Shown here in pieces: positions 36,520 through 45,681 of a stretch of DNA of 64,000 bases. The stretch is taken from contig JAHBVX010000001.1 in the NCBI GenBank assembly GCA_019637295.1, positions 781,501 through 845,500 of the forward strand, given 5' to 3'. Origin of the DNA: Polyangiaceae bacterium (GTDB lineage Bacteria > Myxococcota_A > Polyangia > Polyangiales > Polyangiaceae). Both the position numbers and the translations under genes were made by a program. Positions within the stretch are counted from its first letter, which is position 1. Each line of letters begins with the position of its first letter. The notes below the pieces were generated by a model. That model was not told the DNA's origin. It ran no database searches and was given only the letters and a program-made list of their open reading frames with translations.

Positions 36520-37704
36520 ATGCGGCTCGGCTCAGCTGTGGGAGTATTCGTGTGCGGTTGGCTCGTCGGGTGCGGCGCGGACGACGGTAACTCCAACCCT
36601 GCTGGCGCCGGCGGTGGCGCGGGCCTCGCGGGCAGCGCCGGAGCCGCGGGCTTCGGCGCCAACGCCGGGACGGGCGGCAGCGGCGGCGCGGGCGGAGCAG
36701 GCGGAGCCACGACCCTGCCAGCCCATCACCTGTCCTTCGTGCTTCCGGCGGAGGGGCAGGTGCACAAGCAGACCGGCGTGCCGCCCATGGCGTCGGTCGC
36801 GTTCCAGGTGCTCGCGGGTCCCGGCATCGCCGAGGTCGAGTACGTGATCGAGACGGACTTCTCCCTCGGAACGTCCACGCAGGCGCCAAGCTTCCCGCTC
36901 ACCTACGACTACCAGTATCCCGGCAACCGCTGGACCAACGCCATCGGCCGCGACGGGAGCGGACAGCAGGTGGCCATGGCCACCGTGAACTTCGTGGTCG
37001 AGGCGGCGCCTGCGTCGAGCTGCCTCGAGCAGCTCGATCAGCTCGGCGTCGCCTACACGCCTACCGTGGCCAAGGGCGTAGTGGACGGAGTGAAGCTGAC
37101 CGGACCGCTGAACGGCGTGCTCATCGCGAAGACCGACACCAACACGCCGTCCACGGATCCCATGGGCTGCGAGTTCGTGCTGACGCTCTGGAAGTTCGCC
37201 GGCGTGCTCAAGGCCCACGGCTTCAACCAGATCGGCACCCTCGGCTCCTACTGCTACCGTTGCTGCTGCTCCTGGAGCGAGCAGAACTACTGCCGGGGGC
37301 CCAACGATCCCGAGCCGGATTGCAGTCAGAACGGCTACTCCAATCACTCTTGGGGGCGGGCGGTCGACATCCGCTGGCTGTACAAGACGACGGGCGAGAA
37401 GTACGACATCAACAACCCGGCGCACTGGGTGAAGTGGAGCGGCGCCGCGAGCCAAACCTGCACCACCGCCAGAGCCGCGCAGACCGGCATCAGCAAGCAG
37501 CTGTACGATCTGGTGTGCGATCAGCTCGCCCAGCAGGTGTTCGGGACCTGCCTCACGCCGAACTACAACACGGCGCACCGTAACCACTTCCACTGCGACA
37601 TCGGCAAGAGCGGCACCCCGGGCAACTACCAGGTGCTCACCGAGCCGCTGCAGGGTGTGGACGTAGGCGCGCACGCCGATCAGTGCGGCGGCGGCGATCA
37701 CTGA
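36520..37704 (+). CDS. Lipoprotein with extensin-like C-terminal peptidase domain
   Basis: 394 residues. Lipobox VCGWLVGCGADD, a Gly/Ala linker (about 25-70), an Ig-like stretch (LSFVLPAEGQVHKQTGVPPMASV) and a C-terminal extensin-like domain related to M15 peptidases: SNHSWGRAVDIRWL and NTAHRNHFHCDIG, the His/Asp and HFH zinc motifs. A Cys cluster (CYRCCCSW) lies before the first motif. It probably acts on peptidoglycan in the envelope. ATG 36520 overlaps GTG 36517. The SRPBCC gene starts 14 bp after the stop. Confidence 0.75.
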   Translation: MRLGSAVGVFVCGWLVGCGADDGNSNPAGAGGGAGLAGSAGAAGFGANAGTGGSGGAGGAGGATTLPAHHLSFVLPAEGQVHKQTGVPPMASVAFQVLAGPGIAEVEYVIETDFSLGTSTQAPSFPLTYDYQYPGNRWTNAIGRDGSGQQVAMATVNFVVEAAPASSCLEQLDQLGVAYTPTVAKGVVDGVKLTGPLNGVLIAKTDTNTPSTDPMGCEFVLTLWKFAGVLKAHGFNQIGTLGSYCYRCCCSWSEQNYCRGPNDPEPDCSQNGYSNHSWGRAVDIRWLYKTTGEKYDINNPAHWVKWSGAASQTCTTARAAQTGISKQLYDLVCDQLAQQVFGTCLTPNYNTAHRNHFHCDIGKSGTPGNYQVLTEPLQGVDVGAHADQCGGGDH

Positions 37705-37718
37705 ACCGAGCGCACGTC

Positions 37719-38177
37719 ATGAGCGTCATCGCCCGAGCCGAGGGCACGGTCACCGGAACACCGGCGCAGGTCTTCGCCAAGTTCATCGACTTCCGGAACT
37801 GGCGCTACTTCATGCCCTGGCAGTTTCGCCCCGTGTCCGGGCCGGAGCGCGCGCTCCGCCCGGGGGATCGCGTGCGCGCCAGGCTCGATGTCGGACCTTT
37901 GCGCATCGTGGTGCCGGTGGACGTGTTCGAGGTCAGTTCGCCCGCGCAGATCGTGTGGGGTGGGGGCAACGCGCTCCTGCACGCGCGCCACGTCTTTCGC
38001 TTCGAACCCACCCCAGCGGGCACGCGCATCGACTCCGAGGAGACCTGGACGGGCGCGCTGGCTCGGGTCTCGCCGCTCGGCGCGCGTGTCCGACGCCAGG
38101 CCGAGTCGGTGGGTCGAGCTCAGCTCGACGGCTTCACGCGCTGGATGGACGCAGAGGCCGCGCGCGCCGTTCGTTGA
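37719..38177 (+). CDS. SRPBCC (START-like) family protein
   Basis: 152 residues: VIARAEGTVTGTPAQVFAKFIDFRNWRYFMPWQ, GDRVRARLDVGPLRIVVPVDVFEVSSPAQIVWGG, ETWTGALARVSPLGARVRRQAESVGRAQLDGFTRWMDAE. This is the polyketide cyclase/START-like helix-grip fold that binds hydrophobic ligands; ligand unknown. Its last ~130 bp are copied at 39453-39592. Confidence 0.78.
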   Translation: MSVIARAEGTVTGTPAQVFAKFIDFRNWRYFMPWQFRPVSGPERALRPGDRVRARLDVGPLRIVVPVDVFEVSSPAQIVWGGGNALLHARHVFRFEPTPAGTRIDSEETWTGALARVSPLGARVRRQAESVGRAQLDGFTRWMDAEAARAVR

Positions 38178-38258
38178 TGCGGCGCGGAACCGGTCCCCCG
38201 GCTCGGGGCCTGCTTGGGTGCACGCCTCCCGCTCGAGGCAACCGAGCTTGACAACCCC

Positions 38259-38271
38259 GGGGGGGGGGGGG
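38259..38271. repeat. G13 homopolymer
   Basis: Thirteen consecutive G follow CCCC in the 146-bp gap before the 190-aa secreted protein gene, about 53 bp upstream of its ATG. It could vary in length by slippage and tune promoter spacing, or be a sequencing length error. Confidence 0.7.
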
Positions 38272-38323
38272 CGTAGGCTATGGGTACGGGTTAGTTGGCG
38301 GAACCCGAGAAGGGCGGTAGGAC

Positions 38324-38896
38324 ATGAAACGAGGGTTGTGCAAGGTGCTGGTGGCGCTGGGTGCGCACTTGGCATTCTGGGGCTGGAGCGTGGATGAGGC
38401 GGACGCGCAGGTCTTGCGGTGGCGCACGAACGGAACGGAGTGCCCCTTTGAGCAGCTCATCACCACAGTGGACCAGGAGTCCTTTGGGAGCGCGGCGCAC
38501 GCAGGCAAGTCGTTCTTCGACCGTGTCACAGGTAATAGTAGCTCCTTTGGCGCGACGTGTTTCATTCCGACCGGACGGGACTTGCTCGAACTGCACAACA
38601 CGAACGGCCGCAGGATTTCCCACGTGAATCTGCGGCTCCACCAGATTGGTGCGGTCACCGAGACGACCGGGGTCTCCCTGGTAGCGAGCGACTTCGTCGC
38701 ATCCCAGTTTTGCCTTTGCGACTACAAGCAACGGACCGGCAGCGCCGGGACGTTCTTCATGTCTGTCAGCTTCGCCTCCTGTATCGGTTGCGCCGGGACG
38801 GACTGGAGCCTCGGGCTCGACATGTTCATGACCGACAACAACTCCGTCGCGACCAAGGCCCTCAAGGTGAGGCTGGTCTCGGCGTACAGCAACTGA
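38324..38896 (+). CDS. Secreted hypothetical protein A (190 aa), duplicated locally
   Basis: Signal peptide (VLVALGAHLAFWGWSVDEADA) and a beta-rich body with four Cys (TECPFEQ, GATCFIP, QFCLCDY, SCIGCAG). No family recognised. It forms an operon with the next lipoprotein gene (14 bp gap). A truncated paralogue lies at 39593-39898; the shared core is CDYKQRTG...TDW...LDMFMTD. Confidence 0.68.
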   Translation: MKRGLCKVLVALGAHLAFWGWSVDEADAQVLRWRTNGTECPFEQLITTVDQESFGSAAHAGKSFFDRVTGNSSSFGATCFIPTGRDLLELHNTNGRRISHVNLRLHQIGAVTETTGVSLVASDFVASQFCLCDYKQRTGSAGTFFMSVSFASCIGCAGTDWSLGLDMFMTDNNSVATKALKVRLVSAYSN

Positions 38897-38910
38897 CGAG
38901 GAGATGTCCG

Positions 38911-39441
38911 ATGCGAACAGTTCTGATGGCAGTTGCGCTGGTGTCTTCGAGCGGTTGTAGGACGGACGCGCACAGCGCGGCGCCGGAGCGTGGGCCTCAG
39001 CCCGCGCCCGCGGCCGTCCCTGCCGGCGACCAAGCCGAGGACCTTGAAGACGAGTCCAACGAGTTCTCGGACGACGACGAGACCGCTCTGCGCAAGGCTC
39101 GAGCGAGGGCGGAGCGGACGCTGGCGAAGTTCAGGGCCGAGCCGGTGGACGCCGCCTGGGCGAGTATCACCCGGACCCGGATCGAGGCCCTGCGGGATGA
39201 CGTCTCGCCGGAGTTTCCATCCACCGTAAAGGCGGGAACGGTCGAGTGCCGCCAGACCACGTGCCTCTTCGAGAATTTCCATGCCGACGAGAGCACGGTC
39301 TTGCCCCTTCGTCCGCTGTTGACGCGCAAGGTGTACGGGCAGCTGAGGGCGCAAGGGTACGAGTGCGCGATGGCGCAGCACCCGTGGACCAACCCGGATG
39401 GCTCGGTCGTCGAGAGGAACTACTTCATGTTTCGGCGTTGA
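38911..39441 (+). CDS. Lipoprotein B (176 aa), duplicated locally
   Basis: Lipobox region LVSSSGC (Cys16), an acidic spacer (DQAEDLEDESNEFSDDDET) and a C-terminal domain with VECRQTTCLFENFHADEST and LLTRKVYGQLRAQGYECAMAQ. Function unknown. GAGGAG precedes ATG 38911. The paralogue at 39913 is almost identical over the last ~160 bp but lacks two codons (ENFHADES versus EHADES). Confidence 0.68.
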   Translation: MRTVLMAVALVSSSGCRTDAHSAAPERGPQPAPAAVPAGDQAEDLEDESNEFSDDDETALRKARARAERTLAKFRAEPVDAAWASITRTRIEALRDDVSPEFPSTVKAGTVECRQTTCLFENFHADESTVLPLRPLLTRKVYGQLRAQGYECAMAQHPWTNPDGSVVERNYFMFRR

Positions 39442-39452
39442 CGCGGGGCAGA

Positions 39453-39592
39453 ACGTGGACGGGCGCGCTGGTCTCGCCGCTCGGCGCGCGTGTCCGACGC
39501 CAGGCCGAGGCGGTGGGTCGAGCTCAGCTCGATGGCTTCACGCGCTGGATGGACGCAGAGGTCGCGGCGCGGCACCGGTCCCCCGGCTCCAC
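39453..39592 (+). pseudogene. Fragment of SRPBCC gene 3' end (duplication remnant)
   Basis: It repeats 38046-38205 with small deletions: gggcgcgctgg, tctcgccgctcggcgcgcgt, gtccgacgccaggccgag and ctggatggacgcagag are shared. The region between source positions ~38206 and ~38595 is missing from this copy, so the fragment joins directly to the middle of gene A'. Confidence 0.8.
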
Positions 39593-39898
39593 ACAACCAA
39601 CGGACGGCGGCTCAGGCATGTCAACATGCGCCTGGAACAGTTCGGCGCGGTCACCGACACGACCGGTGTGAGGCTCGTAACGACTAACTTCATCGCGGGC
39701 ACGTATTGCGTTTGCGACTACAAGCAACGCACCGGCGGGGCGGGGAAATTCTTCGTATCGGTTCTATACTCGAGCTGCGCAGCCAATCCTGCTTGCGGCA
39801 CGGACTGGGGTGTTTCACTTGACATGTTCATGACAGACGACAACTTCGTTGCATACAAGAGTCTCAAGGTGAGGCTCCTCTCGGCGTACAGTGACTGA
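39593..39898 (+). pseudogene. 5'-truncated paralogue of secreted protein A
   Basis: It retains the last ~100 codons (HVNMRLEQFGAVTDTTGVRL...CVCDYKQRTGGAGKFFVSV...TDWGVSLDMFMTDDNF) without stops but has lost the signal peptide and first ~95 residues. An open frame continues upstream into out-of-frame SRPBCC sequence. ATG 39626 could give a 90-residue cytosolic product. Confidence 0.7.
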
Positions 39899-39912
39899 CG
39901 AGGAGGTGGACG

Positions 39913-40425
39913 ATGCGAGCAGTCTTGGTAGCGGCCACGCTGGTGTTTTCGAGCGGTTGCAGGACGGACACGCACAGCGCAGCGCCGGAGCGTGGGCCCC
40001 AGCCCGCGTCGCCTGCAGGTACGACCGTGCCCGCTGACGAAGAGTCGAACGAGATGTTGGACGACAACGAGACGAGCCTGCATAAGACTCGAAACATGAT
40101 GGAGCGGACGCTGGCGAGGTTCAGGGCCGAGCCGGTCGACGCTGCCTGGGCGGGCAGCACTCAGGGTGCGATCGAGGCGCTGCGCGACGACCTCTCGCCC
40201 GACCTGCCCGCTACGGTCAAGGCCGGAACGGTCGAGTGCCGCCAGACCACCTGCCTCTTCGAGCATGCCGACGAGAGCACGGTCTTGCCCCTTCGTCCGC
40301 TGTTGACGCGCAAGGTGTACGGGCAGCTGAGGGCGCAAGGGTACGAGTGCGCGATGGCGCAGCACCCGTGGACCCATCCGGACGGTTCGGTCGTCGAGAG
40401 GAACTACTTCATGTTTCGGCGTTGA
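39913..40425 (+). CDS. Lipoprotein B' (170 aa), tandem paralogue of 38911
   Basis: Same layout as lipoprotein B: lipobox LVFSSGC, acidic spacer, then VECRQTTCLFEHADEST and LLTRKVYGQLRAQGYECAMAQ. The 5' half has diverged (spacer SPAGTTVPADEESNEMLDDN) while the 3' ~160 bp are nearly unchanged. GGAGG precedes ATG 39913. Probably still expressed, but its own upstream partner gene is broken. Confidence 0.65.
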   Translation: MRAVLVAATLVFSSGCRTDTHSAAPERGPQPASPAGTTVPADEESNEMLDDNETSLHKTRNMMERTLARFRAEPVDAAWAGSTQGAIEALRDDLSPDLPATVKAGTVECRQTTCLFEHADESTVLPLRPLLTRKVYGQLRAQGYECAMAQHPWTHPDGSVVERNYFMFRR

Positions 40426-40505
40426 CGCGGGGCAGACACGGAGTAGCGGGGCGGCACTCGTCGACGGGCGTCGTACGCACGACAGCCGTGCCCGCGTCGG
40501 ACCGA

Positions 40506-41843
<1,338 letters not shown>

Positions 41844-41846
41844 GTT

Positions 41847-42629
41847 TCACGGCACAGGCACCGACAGGATCGGGCACCCGGCCGTGGCCAGCACGCGTTC
41901 GGTGTGGCTGCCGAACAGCACGTCCGTCATGCTGTCGTGTCCATGGGTCGCCATCACGATGACGCAGGCGCGCTCGCTCTTGGCGGCGTCCGCGATGGCG
42001 TCTTCGAGCGCGCCCTGGGCGAGCCTCAGCCGCGTCGCGACGCCCTCGGGCACCGTCACCGCGGGCATCGGGGTGCCGTCGTCGACGTGGAGCAGCACGA
42101 TCTCCGCGTCGCGCACGGCCGCCAGCTCGAGCAACCAGATGGCCGCCCGCAGGCCGCGCTCGGCGTCGTCCGCGTTGCCAACGGGCACTAGCACGCGGCC
42201 CAGTCGGATCGCGCCGCTGGCTGGGTCGACGAAGCCGTCGCCGCCGAGAGGTACGATCAGGGTCGGAACGTTCACGTTACGCGCGACGGACTGCGCGACG
42301 CTCTCGGAGAGGATCCGCGCCACCCCACTCCTGCCGTGGGTCGCCGTCACTACCAGCTCGGGGCTGACCCGTCGGAGCGCGTCGAGCAGCGTGTCGGTGA
42401 CGTCGTCGCAGCATTGGTGCAGCATCGCCTCGTGGGCGATCGGCTCGCGCTCGGGTTGCCAGCTCCGGAGCAGACGGCCGGCGTCGGGGAAGTCGCGCTC
42501 CGGAGCCGGACCCGTGCAGGCGTGCACGCTGAACAGCTTGGCGCCGCGCCGGGTCGCCAGCGCCACGGCGTGGGCGAACGCCGCCGCGTCGTCACCGGAG
42601 AGATCCGTGGTGTGGGCTATGACGGACAT
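41847..42629 (-). CDS. Tandem universal stress protein (UspA x2)
   Basis: 260 residues with two Usp domains. The first ends LVVTATHGRSGVARILSESVAQSVARNVNVPTLIVPLG and the second ends VIVMATHGHDSMTDVLFGSHTERVLATAGCPILSVPVP; both show the G-x2-G-x9-G(S/T)-like nucleotide loop in somewhat relaxed form. Cytoplasmic. It lies between the dioxygenase-like gene (7 bp) and the activator (3 bp), so is part of the sulfur operon. Confidence 0.88.
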   Translation of the reverse strand: MSVIAHTTDLSGDDAAAFAHAVALATRRGAKLFSVHACTGPAPERDFPDAGRLLRSWQPEREPIAHEAMLHQCCDDVTDTLLDALRRVSPELVVTATHGRSGVARILSESVAQSVARNVNVPTLIVPLGGDGFVDPASGAIRLGRVLVPVGNADDAERGLRAAIWLLELAAVRDAEIVLLHVDDGTPMPAVTVPEGVATRLRLAQGALEDAIADAAKSERACVIVMATHGHDSMTDVLFGSHTERVLATAGCPILSVPVP

Positions 42630-42636
42630 GACTCGC

Positions 42637-43536
42637 TCACTCTCGCTCGCTTGGCTCGCCGAGCTCGTCGGCTTTGCGCAAGAAATTCAAGGGTGTCGCC
42701 AGGTAGCGGATGCCGTTCGAACGAGGTTCGGGCAGCCTGCCTGCGTTGACGTTGACCTGGACGCTGGGGAACAGCAGCTTGGGCGCCGCCAGGCCCTTGT
42801 CGCGCTCGGTGCGCAGCCGCACGAAGTCCTCGCGCCTCGTGCTGCCGTCGAGCTGTGGGTTCGAGCGCTTCGACGCCCCGATGCTGGTCTCCCACCTCAC
42901 CTCGCGCCGACCGGCCGGGTAGTCGTGTCCGACGAACACTCGAGTGGAGTCCGGCAAGGCGTACAGCCTCTGGACCGAGTCGTAGAGCGCCTCCGCAGAG
43001 CCCTTCGGGAAGTCGGTGCGCCCGGTCCCGTAGTCGTCCATGAACAGGGCATCGCCCGTGAACACGGCGTCCCCGATCCTGTAGCTCACGCAGGCGGGCG
43101 TGTGGCCTGGTGTGGCGATGACCTCGATGGGAAGGCTGCCGGCGTGGAAGACCTGCCCGTCCGCGACCAGCGCGTCGAACTGACTGCCGTCCGTGCTGAA
43201 GTCCGGACCCAGGTCGAACACGTTCTTGAAGACCTCCTGGACCTCTCGAATGCGCTCGCCGATCACGACCCGAGCGTCGAAGCGCCTGCGTAGGAGCTGA
43301 GCGCCGGACAGATGATCAGCGTGCGCGTGAGTCTCGAGCGCGTAGTGCACCCGGAGGCTCTTCTCCCGCGCGAAGGCCGACACCTGATCGACGGACTCGG
43401 TCCAGGTGTAGGAGCCGACGGGCTCGTAGTCGAGCACGGCGTCGATCACCACCGCGTCTCGGGTCGCTGCGTCCCACACCACGTAGGTGAGCGTGGAGGT
43501 GCGCGGGTCGAAGAAGGCTTGGACTTCTGGTTTCAT
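42637..43536 (-). CDS. Persulfide dioxygenase-like MBL-fold protein (ETHE1/BLH type)
   Basis: 299 residues. Metal motif [11 protein letters not shown] (His70, His72, Asp74, His75), [33 protein letters not shown] and a final VFVGHDYP. The GTGRTDF motif and overall length match ETHE1/BLH persulfide dioxygenases, which oxidise glutathione persulfide to sulfite and use a single iron. Adjacent TauE/SafE and YeeE/YedE genes support a sulfur role. It could instead be a glyoxalase II, but the missing glutathione-hydrolase C-terminal helices and the context argue against that. GAGAAG precedes ATG 43536. Confidence 0.85.
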   Translation of the reverse strand: MKPEVQAFFDPRTSTLTYVVWDAATRDAVVIDAVLDYEPVGSYTWTESVDQVSAFAREKSLRVHYALETHAHADHLSGAQLLRRRFDARVVIGERIREVQEVFKNVFDLGPDFSTDGSQFDALVADGQVFHAGSLPIEVIATPGHTPACVSYRIGDAVFTGDALFMDDYGTGRTDFPKGSAEALYDSVQRLYALPDSTRVFVGHDYPAGRREVRWETSIGASKRSNPQLDGSTRREDFVRLRTERDKGLAAPKLLFPSVQVNVNAGRLPEPRSNGIRYLATPLNFLRKADELGEPSERE

Positions 43537-43592
43537 CGTCTTCTCGGGGTTGGTTGGTGGTTTGAGCCCGCGCGGGCAGAAAGGGTTCGTCT

Positions 43593-44477
43593 TCACTCGG
43601 TCACCGCAGCGCCTGACGCCAGGGAAGCAGCGGCTTTGGGGGGCGAGAGCAGGTGTCTCGCCGCTGCGGCTAGCGCGGTGCCCAGGACTGCCAGGCCCAG
43701 CGCCAGACCGACGGACGGTCTCAGGCCGAAGGCCGGGGGCAGCTCCTGGCCGAGGATGAACAGGGCCATGGCCACCACGAACCAGCCGAACAGACCGCGC
43801 AGCCGCGCGGGGGACACCCGGTCGGCCAGCGCCCCGCCTCCGATGCTGCCGAGCACGGCCGCGCCGCTCACCCACGCGGCTAGCGTCCAGTCGATGGGCG
43901 TGTGCCCCAGGAACCCGACGAAGCCGGCGAAGGACTTCAGGGCGATGACGACGAGCGACGTGCCGACGGCCACCTCCATCGGCAGTCCGCCGAGGATGAC
44001 CAGCGCGGGCACGACCAGGAATCCGCCGCCCGCTCCGACCAGGCCGGTGACGGCGCCTACCACCAAGCCTTCGCCGAGCACCTTGGCGATAGGGAGCTCG
44101 CGTGGCGCTACGGGTCCGACGCCCGACCTGCCGCGCAGCATCGCGACGGCGGTCGCCAGCATCATCAAACCGAAGGCGACGAGCAGTACTCCTGCCGGTA
44201 TCAGGTGGGCGATGCGCCCCGTCACGAACGCTCCGACCATGCCAGCGGCGCCGAAGATCAGCGCCGTGCGCCAGCGTATGCGTCCCTTGCGTGCGTGGGG
44301 GACGAGCGCGGCCAGGCTGGTGGTCCCGACCACCAAGAGCGATAGCGCTACCGCGCGGTGCGCCTCCATCCCCAGGACGTAACGAAAGATCGGGACCGTC
44401 AGGATCGAGCCGCCGCCTCCCAACAGTCCGAGCGACACACCCACGAGCAGAGCCAAGGCGACGGCGACGAGGATCAC
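43593..44477 (-). CDS. TauE/SafE-family sulfite/sulfonate exporter
   Basis: 294 residues, about eight membrane helices, with two half-repeats starting [22 protein letters not shown] and [21 protein letters not shown], the signature of TauE/SafE permeases. It probably exports sulfite made by the dioxygenase encoded 56 bp downstream. Start GTG 44477 has AGGAG and sits ~15 nt after the predicted sigma-54 transcription start. Confidence 0.9.
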   Translation of the reverse strand: MILVAVALALLVGVSLGLLGGGGSILTVPIFRYVLGMEAHRAVALSLLVVGTTSLAALVPHARKGRIRWRTALIFGAAGMVGAFVTGRIAHLIPAGVLLVAFGLMMLATAVAMLRGRSGVGPVAPRELPIAKVLGEGLVVGAVTGLVGAGGGFLVVPALVILGGLPMEVAVGTSLVVIALKSFAGFVGFLGHTPIDWTLAAWVSGAAVLGSIGGGALADRVSPARLRGLFGWFVVAMALFILGQELPPAFGLRPSVGLALGLAVLGTALAAAARHLLSPPKAAASLASGAAVTE

Positions 44478-44502
44478 GGTGTTTCTCCTGAGCGTCGCCC
44501 AG

Positions 44503-44518
44503 TGCGAGCGGCGTGCCA
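44503..44518 (-). promoter_or_regulatory. Sigma-54 promoter for sulfur operon
   Basis: Minus strand reads TGGCACG-CCGC-TCGCA. The GG and GC are 10 nt apart, as required, with one mismatch in TTGCA. The predicted start near 44492 leaves room for the AGGAG ribosome site of GTG 44477. Confidence 0.7.
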
Positions 44519-44601
44519 GGGCGTGACAACGCAACTCTCGGCGCGGCTTCGCGATCTCCGCAGTGCGAGCGGGCCCGCGACGCAACGATCCGGTGAAACC
44601 G

Positions 44602-44621
44602 CTGAAACGCGGATGTTTCAG
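44602..44621. promoter_or_regulatory. Inverted repeat, candidate activator binding site
   Basis: CTGAAAC-GCGGAT-GTTTCAG is a perfect 7-bp inverted repeat about 100 bp upstream of the sigma-54 promoter, the usual distance for an enhancer site. A further TGAAAC half-site begins at 44594. The likely binder is the activator encoded at 40506-41843. Confidence 0.6.
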
Positions 44622-44690
44622 GCGGGAGCCCCCGCAGCGCGGATCTCGCGGAGTTCCGCGCGGCGCGCCGCGTGCAATGCGACGAACGAC

Positions 44691-45113
44691 ATGCACGACT
44701 TCACACCCTGGAGCGCACTGGCAGGAGGGGCCTTGATCGGGCTCTCTGCTTCGGTGCTGCTGCTCGCGCTCGGAAAGGTCGCTGGGATCAGCGGCCTGAT
44801 CGGCGGACTACTCTTGCCCACGCGCGGCGACGTGACCTGGCGCGCGGCGTTCATCACCGGCTTGGTCGTCGCGGGCGCGGCGGTCTGGGCGCTGTCTCCC
44901 GCCAGCTTTGGCAGCTCGCCGCGCGGCGTCGGCTTCGCGGTGGCTGCGGGGCTCTTGGTCGGAGCGGGGACGCGTCTCGGCAATGGCTGCACCAGCGGGC
45001 ATGGGGTCTGCGGTCTGAGCAGGCTCTCCGTTCGCTCGCTGGCTGCGACCCTGACCTTCATCGGCGCCGGCATGGGCACGGTGACACTGCTGCGCCTGTT
45101 GGGCGCGGGCTGA
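44691..45113 (+). CDS. YeeE/YedE-family sulfur transport subunit
   Basis: 140 residues, four membrane helices, with the family motif [23 protein letters not shown], whose Cys residues are proposed to handle thiosulfate or persulfide sulfur. It starts the plus-strand arm, divergent from the TauE operon, and is followed 11 bp later by its partner. Confidence 0.85.
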   Translation: MHDFTPWSALAGGALIGLSASVLLLALGKVAGISGLIGGLLLPTRGDVTWRAAFITGLVVAGAAVWALSPASFGSSPRGVGFAVAAGLLVGAGTRLGNGCTSGHGVCGLSRLSVRSLAATLTFIGAGMGTVTLLRLLGAG

Positions 45114-45124
45114 GAGGCATTCCC

Positions 45125-45613
45125 ATGAAACGCAAGTCGAAGCAGCTTCTAGTATCTCTCGTCGCTGGCCTGATGTTCGGCGTCGGCCTCGCCGTGAGCG
45201 GCATGACCCAGCCGGGCAAGGTGGTCGGCTTCCTGGATCCGCTCGGGCGTTGGGACGCGAGCTTGATGTTCGTGATGGCTGGCGCCATCGCCGTGCACTT
45301 CGTGGCCTATCGTCTGGTCGCGCGGCGAGGTGCCCCGCTGCTCATGCCGCAGTTCTCGCTGCCCACTCGCCGGGACCTGGACATCAAGCTGCTGGCCGGA
45401 GCCGCGCTCTTCGGCATTGGCTGGGGCGTCGGCGGGTTCTGTCCGGGTCCGGCCCTGGTCTCGCTGGCAACCGGTGCGCCCACCGTGCTGGCGTTCGTGG
45501 TGGCCATGCTCGTGGGTACGCTCGTGACCGCCAGGCTCGACGCGCTCCTGACCCAGCGCGCCAACGCTCGAAGACGCACGTTGGTCCGCGGCAACGCCGA
45601 GTCGCCGCTCTGA
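45125..45613 (+). CDS. YeeE/YedE partner (DUF6691-type) sulfur transport subunit
   Basis: 162 residues, four membrane helices, with FGVGLAVSGMTQPGKVVGFLD and GIGWGVGGFCPGPALVSLATG, the second-half motif of split YeeE/YedE transporters (PmpA/PmpB-like). With the preceding gene it makes a full sulfur-compound transporter. C-terminal tail basic. Confidence 0.85.
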   Translation: MKRKSKQLLVSLVAGLMFGVGLAVSGMTQPGKVVGFLDPLGRWDASLMFVMAGAIAVHFVAYRLVARRGAPLLMPQFSLPTRRDLDIKLLAGAALFGIGWGVGGFCPGPALVSLATGAPTVLAFVVAMLVGTLVTARLDALLTQRANARRRTLVRGNAESPL

Positions 45614-45681
45614 GCGCGAAGCGCGATCACGTGTGAGACCTTGAGTTCTCGCGCCGCTCCGTGTAGCTCGCTGGGCGAGAG

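Larger units (their letters stand above)
38046..39452. repeat. Tandem duplication unit 1 (source copy)
   Basis: It runs from inside the SRPBCC gene (acctggacgggcgcgctgg) through the 190-aa and 176-aa genes to tgacgcggggcaga after the second. Unit 2 repeats the same order and the same end sequence. Confidence 0.8.
39453..40437. repeat. Tandem duplication unit 2 (deleted copy)
   Basis: It directly follows unit 1 and ends with the same gttgacgcggggcaga. At ~985 bp it is about 420 bp shorter than unit 1 because the start of gene A and its upstream region are lost. Confidence 0.8.

Noticed and set aside
39398-39898. 166-codon open frame spanning the duplication junction
   Set aside because: It joins an out-of-frame SRPBCC fragment to truncated protein A. 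Best read as a duplication by-product.
37740-40440. Insertion sequence as cause of the 38-40 kb duplication
   Set aside because: No transposase frame or terminal inverted repeats at the junctions; simple tandem duplication explains it.
44665-44680. Sigma-54 promoter for the YeeE gene (CGGCGCGCCGCGTGCA)
   Set aside because: Only partial match, and the start would fall on the ATG; kept unassigned.
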